64,000 nt of DNA from Parapontixanthobacter sp963736595. Its GTDB lineage: Bacteria; Pseudomonadota; Alphaproteobacteria; Sphingomonadales; Sphingomonadaceae. Made by a program: the position numbers and the translations under genes. The notes beneath the pieces were generated by a model. That model had not been told where the DNA came from and did not search any database. It was given only the letters and a program-made list of their open reading frames with translations. The stretch is taken from the NCBI GenBank assembly GCA_963736595.1, contig CAVTPG010000010.1:1-64000 (forward strand), in the 5' to 3' direction. This document shows, piece by piece, positions 27,032 to 35,322 of the stretch; positions within the stretch are counted from its first letter, which is position 1; the number at the start of each line of letters is the position of its first letter.

Positions 27032-27960
27032 CCCGGTCGGCGCGCCGTTGCACGATCGCGCTTACCGTCCTGTTCGCTGGCCTGTTTGCTGGCCTGCTTG
27101 CCGCCTTGCTTATCGGTCTGCTTATCGGTCCAATCGCTTGCAGTTTCAGCTTCGCTGTCGTCTTCGGCTTCAGCCAGCGCAATGGCACGCTGTCGCTCCG
27201 GCTTGGGCGGATAACGTAGCGCGCCGGTCGGGTCCATCAGCTTGCCTTTTTCCAGCCGCATGATCGTCGCATCCGGCATCTGGCGAACAAGTTGCAGATC
27301 GTGCGTGGCCACCACCACTGTCGTACCAAGACGATTGAGGGCATGGAATAGGCTAAGCAGCTTCATCGCCATATCGGCATCGACATTTCCGGTCGGCTCG
27401 TCAGCGACCAACATATCGGGCCGGGTAATAACCGCTCGCGCAATCGCGACCCGCTGCTGCTCTCCGCCTGACAAAGTCGCCGGTTTGGCATGGGCGCGAT
27501 GTTCAAGGCCAACCCATTCCAGCATATCGCTGACCGGCTCGGCCAAATCCCGCTCACGCACGCCCGCCACTCGCAATGGCAGAGCGATGTTATCGTAAGC
27601 ATCCATATGCTCGACTAGCCGAAAGTCCTGAAACACCACCCCTAAGCGGCGGCGAAAAGCCGGCAGTTTGGCTTGCGGCACGGTCAGCATATCGGTCCCG
27701 AACATCCGCAGCGCCCCGCGCGACGGGGTTTGCGCAAGATACAGGATTTTCAGCAGCGAGGTTTTCCCGGCCCCGCTCGCACCTGTCAGGAAATAGAATT
27801 GCCCGGCATGAAGCGAACAATTCACGCCCGACAGCACTTCCTTGTCGGTGCCGTAACGCAAGCCAACATTGTCGAGATGGACGATCGGATCGTCACTATC
27901 CATCATATCTGACTGCCTGCCCGCCCGTTGCGCTTCGCGATTACCCATGCCCGCTACCAT
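27016..27960 (-). CDS. ftsE: Cell division ATP-binding protein FtsE with repetitive C-terminal tail
   Basis: A 314-residue ABC ATPase. Walker A is GASGAGKTSL, the signature is LSGGEQQRVAIARA, Walker B ends DMLVADEPTGN, and the switch is VVATHD. FtsE is usually about 220-240 residues; here the ABC domain is complete by about residue 245 and an extra hydrophilic tail of about 65 residues follows. That tail contains a 4-residue repeat ending in Lys-Gln (residues 278-301). Alternative starts at 27906 and 27903 (MMDSDDPIVHLDNVGLRYG) are closer to the usual FtsE length. It is divergent from the zinc-ribbon gene. Confidence 0.93.
   Translation of the reverse strand: MVAGMGNREAQRAGRQSDMMDSDDPIVHLDNVGLRYGTDKEVLSGVNCSLHAGQFYFLTGASGAGKTSLLKILYLAQTPSRGALRMFGTDMLTVPQAKLPAFRRRLGVVFQDFRLVEHMDAYDNIALPLRVAGVRERDLAEPVSDMLEWVGLEHRAHAKPATLSGGEQQRVAIARAVITRPDMLVADEPTGNVDADMAMKLLSLFHALNRLGTTVVVATHDLQLVRQMPDATIMRLEKGKLMDPTGALRYPPKPERQRAIALAEAEDDSEAETASDWTDKQTDKQGGKQASKQASEQDGKRDRATARRPGWEMP
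27058..27129 (-). repeat. 12-base tandem repeat coding the FtsE xxKQ tail
   Basis: Six consecutive 12-base units on the minus strand encode TDKQ, TDKQ, GGKQ, ASKQ, ASEQ and DGKR. The first two units, GACCGATAAGCA, are identical; the others differ at a few bases. The unit length keeps the frame, so copy number can vary without breaking ftsE. It ends about 27 bases before the ftsX start codon. Confidence 0.85.
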
Positions 27961-28056
27961 ATAGCTTGCTTGCGATGTGGAAAAAAGCCGTGATTGGCAA
28001 GCACCAACCGCGCCAAGCCTTGTTGATACGGGATCGCCGCTCTAAGACCTCTACCC

Positions 28057-28968
28057 ATGATCATCGCCTGTCCTGCATGTAAAACGCGCTATGTCGTGCC
28101 GGATAACGCCGTCGGCATCGACGGGCGGACGGTGCGTTGCGCCAAATGCAAGCATAGCTGGTTTCAGGATGGACCGGAATTAGCGCCCAGAAATGACGCG
28201 CGCGAAGTGGTTACTGAGCCGGAGGACGCCGGTTCGGATGCGCCTGTAACAGAGGAGGCTGCGCACACCGAGAGTGCAATTAGCGCTGCTGCTACCGAGG
28301 CAGCGGACAATGCTGCAGTTGTCGATGATGCTGTTGCTGAACCAGTCGATACGCTGCCTAGCGATGCGGAGCGCGAAACGTTTGACCAAGAACCAGCAGG
28401 CGATGCCGCAACTGCCGAAGAACCGGAGCCAGCCCCCACTCCATCGATCAGCAATCCTGCACCCGGATACATCTCGCAACCTGTCGAAGAGGCAGTGGAC
28501 GAGGAATATTCGCAGTTCGATTACGACCCGCCATTTCGGCCGCGCCGCAATCCTCTGAAACTGTTCACGATTGCCGCTGCTGCTTTTGCCGCGCTGGCCA
28601 TCGCAGCGATTGCCGCCATTCAAATCTGGGGTCTGCCAGACTGGGCCGATGGAGGTCCGCGCTTTGCCGAAGACCAGCCCGATCTGAAACTGGATTTTCC
28701 CATTCAGGATCAACAAAGCCGGACCTTATCCGACAGCACCCAGTATTTCGGGGCGCGCGGCACGATCACCAATGTCGGCACGGAAACGCGCAGCGTCCCA
28801 CCCATCCTGATCGTCATGCGCGATGAAAATCTGAATGTCGTTTACAGTTTCGAAGCGCAGCCACCCAAAAATGAGCTGGCTCCGGGCGAAAGCATGGTCA
28901 TCAGCGAGGCTGTGGCGGACTTCCCCCGCACCGCCAAATATGCCGATTTCGGCTGGTCGTCGAATTAA
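28057..28968 (+). CDS. MJ0042-type zinc-ribbon membrane protein
   Basis: A 303-residue protein with an N-terminal zinc ribbon: CPACKTRYVVPDNAVG and VRCAKCKHSWF carry the four cysteines. A long acidic, Ala/Glu-rich linker (about residues 55-155) follows, then one transmembrane helix (LFTIAAAAFAALAIAAIAAI) near 170-190. The C-terminal domain (DUF3426-like) contains ARGTITNVGTETRSVPPILI and PPKNELAPGESMVISEAVAD, an Ig-like beta pattern. The zinc ribbon would be cytoplasmic and the last domain periplasmic. These proteins are common in alphaproteobacteria near ftsE, but their function is unknown. Confidence 0.85.
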   Translation: MIIACPACKTRYVVPDNAVGIDGRTVRCAKCKHSWFQDGPELAPRNDAREVVTEPEDAGSDAPVTEEAAHTESAISAAATEAADNAAVVDDAVAEPVDTLPSDAERETFDQEPAGDAATAEEPEPAPTPSISNPAPGYISQPVEEAVDEEYSQFDYDPPFRPRRNPLKLFTIAAAAFAALAIAAIAAIQIWGLPDWADGGPRFAEDQPDLKLDFPIQDQQSRTLSDSTQYFGARGTITNVGTETRSVPPILIVMRDENLNVVYSFEAQPPKNELAPGESMVISEAVADFPRTAKYADFGWSSN

Positions 28969-29107
28969 GCCACACGTTTTTACGCAGCATAATCGACATC
29001 GCGACGCTGCGCGGTTTCGCAAAAGACTTGCAGCACCGATGCCGCGTTGCTAGTGGCGCGCTCCTACCATGCGGACGGGCCAAGGCCCGCTTGCAATCGG
29101 ACTGTGT

Positions 29108-29195
29108 GCGGTCGTGGCGGAACTGGTAGACGCGCAACGTTGAGGTCGTTGTGGGTGAATAACCCGTGGAAGTTCGAGTCTTCTCGACCGCACCA
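29108..29195 (+). tRNA. tRNA-Leu (anticodon GAG)
   Basis: The acceptor arm pairs GCGGTCG (29108-29114) with CGACCGC (29185-29191), followed by discriminator A and an encoded CCA. The anticodon stem CAACG/CGTTG encloses loop TTGAGGT, giving anticodon GAG. The long variable arm (TGGGTGAATAACCCG) and the TTCGAGTC T-loop fit a class II leucine tRNA of 88 bases. Confidence 0.95.
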
Positions 29196-29294
29196 AATGC
29201 TCCGAAGTGAGCTGCCAAGAGTTACCTGCTCAAGCGTTGGCGCCTCAATTGCGCTTTAATTAGCGCACGCACCACTCAGCGCCGCCGCAGCACA

Positions 29295-30719
29295 TCAAGC
29301 AGGCAGCCCGCTGATCGCTTTGACTTCCATGAAATCTTTTAGGCCATGCAAACCACCTTCGCGGCCATTGCCCGACCGTTTGTAACCGCCAAAGGGTGAG
29401 CCGGGTGCTGGCCCCCAATTGTTGATCGCGACCATGCCAGCGCGCAGACGCGGCGCGACCTTGGCGGCTTGTTCGGGATCGCCTGAAATAACCGAGGACA
29501 AGCCATAGCTGGTGTCGTTGGCGATGCGGATACCCTCTTCCAGATCCCCGTAAGTCATTACCGTTACGACCGGGCCGAACGTCTCTTCCTTGGCGATGCG
29601 CATATCGGGCGTCACATTGCTGAATACAGTTGGCTTGATGTAAAACCCGCGATTGACGTTGGCCGGCAGGTCCGGGCCGCCCACTTCCAGCGTCGCGCCA
29701 TCATCGATTGCCGACTGGATAAGCTCGCGAATCTTGTCATGCTGCATTTTGTTGACGACCGGACCGATATGGTGGCCCTCGCTCAAGGGATCGCCCACCT
29801 GCGTTGCGCCGACGATGTTTTTGACCGCTTCGATGGCATCATGTTCCTGATCCTTGTGAACCAGAACGCGGGTTGGCGCGATGCAGCTTTGCCCCGAATT
29901 GACCATCACGCCGCTGACTGTCGGCGGCAGGACTTTAGCAAGGTCGGCACCCGGCAACACAAGGTTCGGTGATTTGCCGCCCAGCTCCTGATGCACGCGC
30001 TTCACGGTCTCGGCGGCGCCCTTGGCAACGAGAATACCGGCGCGGGTCGATCCGGTGAAGCTAACCATGTCGATGTCGGAATGGGCAGAAATCGCTTCGC
30101 CGACCGTCGGACCATCGCCTTGCACCAGATTGAAGACGCCAGCCGGAACTCCCGCTGCGTGCATGACTTCGGCAAAAATGGCTGCATTGCCGGGGCATTC
30201 CTCGGACGGCTTTAGCACCATCGTGTTGCCACCAGCCAACGCCGGCGCGACTTTCAGCGCGATTTGATTGAGCGGCCAGTTCCATGGCGTAATCATGCCG
30301 ACGACGCCAATCGGTTCATAGACGATTTTCGATCCGCCATCATGGCTTTCAAATTCGAAACCTTCGAGCGCTTGCATCGTTTTTACAAATGCGCCGAGGC
30401 CCGCGGGCGCTTGCGCTGCATTGGCCACACTGATCGGCGCGCCCATTTCCTTGGCCATCGACAGCGCCATGTCCGGCATCCGCTTTTTGTATTCCTCGAC
30501 GATACGTCCCATCAGCGCGAGGCGTTCTTCGCGCGAGGTCTGGCTGAATGTCTCGAATGCGCGCCGTGCCGCCGTAACAGCTTGATCGACATCCGCTTTC
30601 GTACCCAAGACTACTTTGGTCGTCGGTTCCTCGGTTGCCGGATTGATGACATCGTGCGGCGTGCCGCCAACCGAATCCACCCACTGCCCGTCGATGTAGT
30701 TCTGCGTATAGCTATCCAT
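29295..30719 (-). CDS. NAD(P)-dependent aldehyde dehydrogenase
   Basis: A 474-residue aldehyde dehydrogenase. Cofactor-binding segments include VVGMITPWNWPLNQIALKVA and SFTGSTRAG; the general base Glu is in HQELGGKSPNLVL, and the catalytic Cys lies in NSGQSCIAPTRVLV. EETFGPVVTVMTY and NNWGPAPGSPFGGYKRSGNG complete the family pattern. The start at 30719 has a good GGAGAG upstream; the frame opens earlier at 30758. The substrate cannot be assigned, as this branch covers many aliphatic and aromatic aldehydes. It follows nfeD by about 70 bases. Confidence 0.93.
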   Translation of the reverse strand: MDSYTQNYIDGQWVDSVGGTPHDVINPATEEPTTKVVLGTKADVDQAVTAARRAFETFSQTSREERLALMGRIVEEYKKRMPDMALSMAKEMGAPISVANAAQAPAGLGAFVKTMQALEGFEFESHDGGSKIVYEPIGVVGMITPWNWPLNQIALKVAPALAGGNTMVLKPSEECPGNAAIFAEVMHAAGVPAGVFNLVQGDGPTVGEAISAHSDIDMVSFTGSTRAGILVAKGAAETVKRVHQELGGKSPNLVLPGADLAKVLPPTVSGVMVNSGQSCIAPTRVLVHKDQEHDAIEAVKNIVGATQVGDPLSEGHHIGPVVNKMQHDKIRELIQSAIDDGATLEVGGPDLPANVNRGFYIKPTVFSNVTPDMRIAKEETFGPVVTVMTYGDLEEGIRIANDTSYGLSSVISGDPEQAAKVAPRLRAGMVAINNWGPAPGSPFGGYKRSGNGREGGLHGLKDFMEVKAISGLPA

Positions 30720-30790
30720 GTCGTCTCTCCGTGATGCGCGCGTGAACCAGCGACGCATGTGTGTGGTGAATTGTATGTGAGCGAATGCGT

Positions 30791-31313
30791 TTAGTCTTTC
30801 GCGGCGTCGGGCCTGTCAGGTGCCAATGCCTCGGCCTTGGCTTCGGCGGCATCGCTCGCTTCAATCAAATTAAGTGGTTCCACTCGCAGCACGGTGCCTT
30901 CGAGCGCAGTTATGCGCACCCGCTCACCCACCGCCATGTCGGGGCCGCGCGCGCTCCAGTCGCTATCGCCCTGATGGACGCGGCCCTCTCCGCTGACAAA
31001 CGCATCGGTCACGGTCGCAGTTTGGCCAATCAAGCGACCGCCGCGATTGTTAAGCAACGGGTCGGAGCTGATAATCGGGGAGTCTTTCAAAAAACGCTTC
31101 ACACTGAACACCAGGATCAGCGAGATAATTGCAAAGTCGATCACCTGCATCGTCAGACTGAGGTCCAGCGTGTACGTCAGAATCCCGGTCAGGATTGCCG
31201 CAATCGCCAGCCACAGCAGAGTAAACGCCCGGCACGAGCATTTCCGCGATGGCCAGCAACAGGCCGATGGACACCCATATCCAGTGCGGATCGAAGCTGC
31301 CGAGATCATCCAT
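30791..31313 (-). pseudogene. NfeD family membrane protein, split by a one-base frameshift
   Basis: The gene begins at 31313 with MDDLGSFDPHWIWVSIG, reads into LAIAEMLVPGVY, then leaves the family pattern. The second frame picks up at LLWLAIAAILTGILTYTLDL, a membrane region, and continues through the NfeD OB-fold domain (GRLIGQTATVTDAFVSGEGR, VGERVRITALEGTVLRVEPL) to 30791. Total length is a multiple of three plus one, as expected for one extra base; removing one base near 31218-31226 restores PGVYLLWLAI. NfeD proteins work with SPFH proteins in membrane microdomains, and the SPFH gene lies 20 bases upstream. Confidence 0.85.
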
Positions 31314-31333
31314 TGGCTAAGCCCTGCCCATAC

Positions 31334-32332
31334 CTATTTGTTGCGCGTACTGGGTACGCTGGCGCGGCGGATTTCGCCCGGCACCGGCGTACCTGTGTCC
31401 GGCCGCTTTTTCACAACGCCGGTATCATCGCCAAGATGACCGCGCACTAACTCTCCGATTCCGCCAAGCGAGCCGATCAGCTGCGTTGCCTCGACCGGGA
31501 ACAGGATCGTTTTGGAATTCGGGCTGTCGGCGAACTTGGCGACGGCCTTGGTATATTCCTGGGCGATAAAGTAATTGATCGCCTGATTGCCGGAATCTGC
31601 GATCGCGTCCGAGACGAGCTGCGTTGCCTTGGCTTCGGCTTCCGCTTCACGCTCACGCGCTTCGGCGCTGCGAAAAGCTGCTTCTTTTTCCCCTTCGGCC
31701 GTCAGAATGGCGGATTGCTTCTCACCTTCCGCGCGCAAAATGCGGCTTTGGCGATCGCCCTCAGCTTCAAGGATTTCTGCACGTTTCAACCGCTCGGCCT
31801 TCATCTGACGGGCCATCGCTTCGGAAATGTCCAGCGGTGGGCGAATGTCCTTGATCTCGACGCGCGTAATCTTGATGCCCCACGGCGATGTGGCATGATC
31901 GACGACCGACAGCAGGCGCGCATTGATCTCGTCGCGCTTGGACAAGGTTTCATCCAGATCCATCGAGCCCATAACCGTGCGCAAATTGGTAGTCGTCAGC
32001 GCCATGATGGCGTTGTGCAAACCCGACACTTCGTAAGCGGCTTTGCCCGCCTCAAGCACTTGAAAGAACACCACCGCATCAACGCCCACCATCGCGTTAT
32101 CGGCGGTAATGATCTCCTGACCCGGAATATCGAGCACTTGCTCCATCATGTTGATCTTGTGACCCACGCGGTCGATAAATGGCAAGATCAGGTGAAAGCC
32201 CGGCTCTGCGGCCAGTGTGAATTTCCCCAGCCGCTCGATCGTATAGACGAAACCCTGCCGCACGACGCGCACGCCCATCAGCAGGAAAATCAGCAGCAGA
32301 AACACCACCAGCCCGAGAATAATATAACCCAT
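31334..32332 (-). CDS. SPFH/Band 7 (stomatin/QmcA-like) membrane protein
   Basis: A 332-residue paraslipin. An N-terminal transmembrane segment (YIILGLVVFLLLIFLLMGVR) is followed by the SPFH domain (QGFVYTIERLGKFTLAAEPG, INMMEQVLDIPGQEIITADN, SPWGIKITRVEIKDIRPPLD). A long Glu/Ala/Arg coiled coil (RAEILEAEGDRQSRILRAEG) follows, then a C-terminal tail. The frame opens with GTG at 32347, but AGGTGA before the ATG at 32332 suggests the latter. It forms an SPFH-NfeD pair with the gene downstream; such pairs organise membrane microdomains. Confidence 0.92.
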   Translation of the reverse strand: MGYIILGLVVFLLLIFLLMGVRVVRQGFVYTIERLGKFTLAAEPGFHLILPFIDRVGHKINMMEQVLDIPGQEIITADNAMVGVDAVVFFQVLEAGKAAYEVSGLHNAIMALTTTNLRTVMGSMDLDETLSKRDEINARLLSVVDHATSPWGIKITRVEIKDIRPPLDISEAMARQMKAERLKRAEILEAEGDRQSRILRAEGEKQSAILTAEGEKEAAFRSAEAREREAEAEAKATQLVSDAIADSGNQAINYFIAQEYTKAVAKFADSPNSKTILFPVEATQLIGSLGGIGELVRGHLGDDTGVVKKRPDTGTPVPGEIRRASVPSTRNK

Positions 32333-32456
32333 GAAAAATCCAATCACCTGTGTTGCCGCGATGCTACCCTAGAGTTGGCATCGACTGCAAGGGCGCGATG
32401 GGCCGATCAGTTGCAAACCGGGATGGTATTTCAGACCTTACGATTAATCGGCGAGG

Positions 32457-33002
32457 TTAAGAGGGAAGGTCGCCGGGCTTGCTGACATCATCGAGCAGAC
32501 TGGCTTTACCAATGGCGCGATCCTGTCGCGGGATTACGGTCATCGAACCGTCCGTTTCCAGGATTACCCAGTCAGCTTCCGAACAGTCCGCCATCCCATT
32601 CGAGCGAAGAGCCGCATCGATTTCCGCTTTGGACACACGCGTTTTCATCATTGCGGCGTCGATATATTCGCCCTTGTGCATCAACAGTGTCGGGGTCGCC
32701 TTGACGACTTTGCTGACCACTTCGGAGCGCACGATGGCCCACGTCACTGCCCATTGCGCGATGAACAGCGCGACAATCGCGGCCACCGCATCGCTGATCG
32801 CTGTATCCCGCAACATGATCCCGCTTGCTGCAAGACTGCCGACAGCAACGGTGATGATCCAGTCGAAATTGTTCATCTGGCTGGTCGTCCGCTTGCCCGA
32901 TATGCGGACAAACACAATGATGATGACAAAGAACAGCAGCGAACTGGTCGCGATGCCGGTGACTCTGTCCCAGTCGGAAAACCAGTTTTCAATACTTAAC
33001 AC
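32457..33002 (-). CDS. DUF421 (YetF-like) membrane protein
   Basis: A 181-residue protein with three N-terminal transmembrane segments (SLLFFVIIIVFVRISG, DWIITVAVGSLAASGIML, AVAAIVALFIAQWAVTWAIV) and a soluble YetF C-terminal domain. The conserved RISGKRTTSQMNNFDWIITV and PTLLMHKGEYIDAAM segments are family marks. AAGGAATAAT precedes the GTG at 33002, which gives the start (M)LSIENWFSDW; the longer frame to 33047 has no such site. Family function is unknown; in Bacillus YetF-type proteins are linked to spore and membrane traits. Confidence 0.85.
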   Translation of the reverse strand: MLSIENWFSDWDRVTGIATSSLLFFVIIIVFVRISGKRTTSQMNNFDWIITVAVGSLAASGIMLRDTAISDAVAAIVALFIAQWAVTWAIVRSEVVSKVVKATPTLLMHKGEYIDAAMMKTRVSKAEIDAALRSNGMADCSEADWVILETDGSMTVIPRQDRAIGKASLLDDVSKPGDLPS

Positions 33003-33027
33003 ATTATTCCTTGGTGAGCGGTAATGC

Positions 33028-34050
33028 TTAACGCCGCGACAGGGCATCCTCGCACTCCTTCATCAATCCAGCGATTATGTCGGAGGCCGGTTCCTCATGC
33101 TTCACCATGCCGACCGATTGCCCGGCCATCAGGCTGCCATTTTCAACGTCCCCATCGATGACTGCGCGGCGGAGTGCGCCGGCCCAGTAATGCTCGATTT
33201 GCAATTGCGCTTCGGCCATTTGCAGCTCTTCGCGATCCAGCGTTTCGGCCACTTCGCGTTGTTTGCCGGTAAATTCTTCTGTGCCCTTGTTTTTCAGCGC
33301 ACGCACCGGAATGACCGGCAAACGCGCATCGACTTGGACGCTGGCCACGGCATCGCGGGCATTGGCGCGGAAAAAGGCTTTCTTGAAGTCGGGATGCGCA
33401 ATGGATTCCGTTGCACAAGCGAACCGCGTGCCAAGCTGCACGCCGACCGCGCCCATTTCCAGATAGCCGGCAATCGCTTCGCCGCGCCCGATTCCGCCCG
33501 CCACAAACACCAGATGATCCTGGCTTAATTCGGGCAGAAATTCCTGCGCCAGCACGCTGGTGGAGACGGGGCCGATATGCCCGCCCGCCTCCATCCCTTC
33601 GATGACCAGCGCATCGCCGCCCGCCCCTCGGTCCTGTCGCAACAGCTTTTTGGCCAGAGCCAGCGTCGGGGCAAACACGATCACCTTAGCGCCGAATGCC
33701 TTGATCGCATCGACGCTACCCTTCGGCGGTATTCCGCCTGCCAGCACGACATGGGTAACTGCGTGTTTCTCGCAGATCGCGATGAGGTCGAACAATTGCG
33801 GATGCATGGTGATGAGGTTCACGCCGAACGGGCAATCCGTCATCTTTTTTGTCTCGGCAATCTCCGTATCGAGCAGATCGGGCGTCATTGCGCCGCACGC
33901 GATAACTCCGAAACCACCAGCGTTCGAGATTGCAGAGACCAGATTTCGCTCCGATACCCAGCTCATCGCACCGCATAGAATGGCATATTTGCTGCCAAGG
34001 AAATCGGTGCCGCGCTGCATCAGCGCGCGCGTTTTATCGTAATTGCTCAT
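33028..34050 (-). CDS. Nitronate monooxygenase family flavoprotein
   Basis: A 340-residue FMN-dependent TIM barrel of the NMO/FabK group. GAMSWVSERNLVSAISNAGG, the PFGVNLITMHP segment, VIEGMEAGGHIGP, FVAGGIGRGEAIAGYLEMGA and GVQLGTRFACATES are characteristic. It oxidises nitronates or serves as an enoyl-reductase-like or 2-nitropropane dioxygenase-like enzyme; which one cannot be told. The start MSNYDKTRALMQRG at 34050 fits the family; the open frame extends to 34116. A strong terminator on the same strand lies upstream, so it begins its own unit. Confidence 0.88.
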   Translation of the reverse strand: MSNYDKTRALMQRGTDFLGSKYAILCGAMSWVSERNLVSAISNAGGFGVIACGAMTPDLLDTEIAETKKMTDCPFGVNLITMHPQLFDLIAICEKHAVTHVVLAGGIPPKGSVDAIKAFGAKVIVFAPTLALAKKLLRQDRGAGGDALVIEGMEAGGHIGPVSTSVLAQEFLPELSQDHLVFVAGGIGRGEAIAGYLEMGAVGVQLGTRFACATESIAHPDFKKAFFRANARDAVASVQVDARLPVIPVRALKNKGTEEFTGKQREVAETLDREELQMAEAQLQIEHYWAGALRRAVIDGDVENGSLMAGQSVGMVKHEEPASDIIAGLMKECEDALSRR

Positions 34051-34114
34051 GGCGATGCGCTTTAGAGGCGCGGCCAGTGCGCGGCAAGCCATGTGGAAAT
34101 ATGCAGCACACAGC

Positions 34115-34144
34115 AAAAAGGCCGATGGATCACCTCCACCGGCC
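34115..34144 (-). terminator. Rho-independent terminator (minus strand) after the secreted protein gene at 34170-34637
   Basis: On the minus strand a 10-base-pair stem GGCCGGTGGA/TCCATCGGCC (34120-34144) has a five-base loop GGTGA and is followed by five T residues (34115-34119). Confidence 0.8.
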
Positions 34145-34169
34145 CTTGCCTGTTCGCGAAGTGTCGCGC

Positions 34170-34637
34170 TTATTTGGCTTTCTTGGCTTTCTTGTTCGCC
34201 TTATCGAACATCTCTTCGGTGAAATCTTCCGGTGCAGGCGCCGTCTCACCAGCCATGCCGCTGTCGATTTCGTCCTGCGTCAGGAAGCGCACTGCAATGC
34301 CCAGCGCATTGGTTTTGCCCCAGCTCAAGGCCGTCATGTGGCTGTCGCCGTAAGTCACATTCACGATCGCATCCGCATCGACTTTCTCGCCGCGTTCCCA
34401 CAATTCCTTGTAGATTTTTTTCTGCGATGGCTCTTTGCTGAAGATCGTCGCTTTGCGAACGCCAGCCTTCACCGGAGAAACCACGACATAGGGGCGATCG
34501 GTGATGTCATACGGAAAGACCGGCACGCCGACTTCCTCGTTGACCACCACATACTCGTCTTTACCCGCATAAGCAGCGCCTGTCGGTACGATCATGGAAG
34601 CAGCGATAAACGCCGCTGCAAGTTGGTTCATCTTCAT
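34170..34637 (-). CDS. Secreted protein of unknown function with possible YbjQ-like core
   Basis: 155 residues with a signal peptide (MKMNQLAAAFIAASMIVPTG, cleavage after AAYA). The middle VDADAIVNVTYGDSHMTALS and WGKTNALGIAVRF recall the heavy-metal-binding YbjQ/UPF0145 pattern (a GADAVINVxYG core), but the match is weak and I treat it as a hint only. The C-terminus is acidic then lysine-rich (MFDKANKKAKKAK). Expected in the periplasm. A good terminator follows. It is divergent from a pair of secreted paralogues. Confidence 0.7.
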   Translation of the reverse strand: MKMNQLAAAFIAASMIVPTGAAYAGKDEYVVVNEEVGVPVFPYDITDRPYVVVSPVKAGVRKATIFSKEPSQKKIYKELWERGEKVDADAIVNVTYGDSHMTALSWGKTNALGIAVRFLTQDEIDSGMAGETAPAPEDFTEEMFDKANKKAKKAK

Positions 34638-34788
34638 AAATCTTGACCCTCGTCCAATTAAGGCTGCGGTCTATGGCGTGCGTGCGTAAAAAGTCGATTA
34701 ACTGCGCGGTGATTTTCTATGGCTGCACTTACGCAAAGTTAAATCTATTCGGCAATAGGAGCGATCGGGACAATTTTTAGGGTCGGTA

Positions 34789-35322
34789 ATGATGTTTGCA
34801 ATCGGTTTGTTATGTATCGCTCAAGCGTCGGCAGTGGTTCAGCCGGTTGATGCCGCATTGCCAGCCGAAACTACTGTTCAAACAGAAGCCGCGCCCGTTA
34901 TTTTGCGCCGCGATACGCCAGTGCATTTGATGGTGCTCAATGAAGTTTCAACCAAAGAACACGAGCCGGGGCATCGCTTTAAACTGCGCGTGAACAAACC
35001 GCTGATGGTCGACGGTTTGGAAGCGATTCCCGCCGGTGCGTTAGCCTGGGGCAAGCTGACCGATGCCAGCAAAAGCGGCAATGCGGGCAAATCGGGCACA
35101 CTGTCGGCAGTGTTAACTCATATCGAGCATGACGGCATGATTATCCCGATCGAAGGCGAGGCCAGCGCGGACGGCAAAAGCGGCAAAGGCGAAACTTTGC
35201 TGGGCGTGCTGGCGATGGGGCCGCTTGGGCTGTTTGCCAAAGGCAATAACGCCAAGATCAAGGCAGGCGAGAAAATGGTGGCATTCATTGCCCAAGACGT
35301 GGTGATCGACGATGCGCGCTGA
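34789..35322 (+). CDS. Secreted protein of unknown function, first of a tandem paralogous pair
   Basis: 177 residues with an N-terminal signal (MMFAIGLLCIAQASAVV). The mature part is beta-rich: TPVHLMVLNEVSTKEHEPGH, RFKLRVNKPLMVDGLEAIPA, GALAWGKLTDASKSG, GTLSAVLTHIEHDGMIIPIE and a final KIKAGEKMVAFIAQDVVID. The downstream gene has the same order of elements at low identity (E-S/T-K, G..F/V.L.V, DG...IP.G, G.L.A.V...., G.....I..GT/EK..AF), so the two arose by duplication. Family unknown; the pattern suggests an envelope or cell-surface beta domain. The genes overlap by 11 bases. Confidence 0.75.
   Translation: MMFAIGLLCIAQASAVVQPVDAALPAETTVQTEAAPVILRRDTPVHLMVLNEVSTKEHEPGHRFKLRVNKPLMVDGLEAIPAGALAWGKLTDASKSGNAGKSGTLSAVLTHIEHDGMIIPIEGEASADGKSGKGETLLGVLAMGPLGLFAKGNNAKIKAGEKMVAFIAQDVVIDDAR

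Noticed and set aside
34170..34637. Firm assignment as a YbjQ/UPF0145 protein
   Set aside because: Only one short segment resembles the family and the protein is secreted and longer; kept as unknown.
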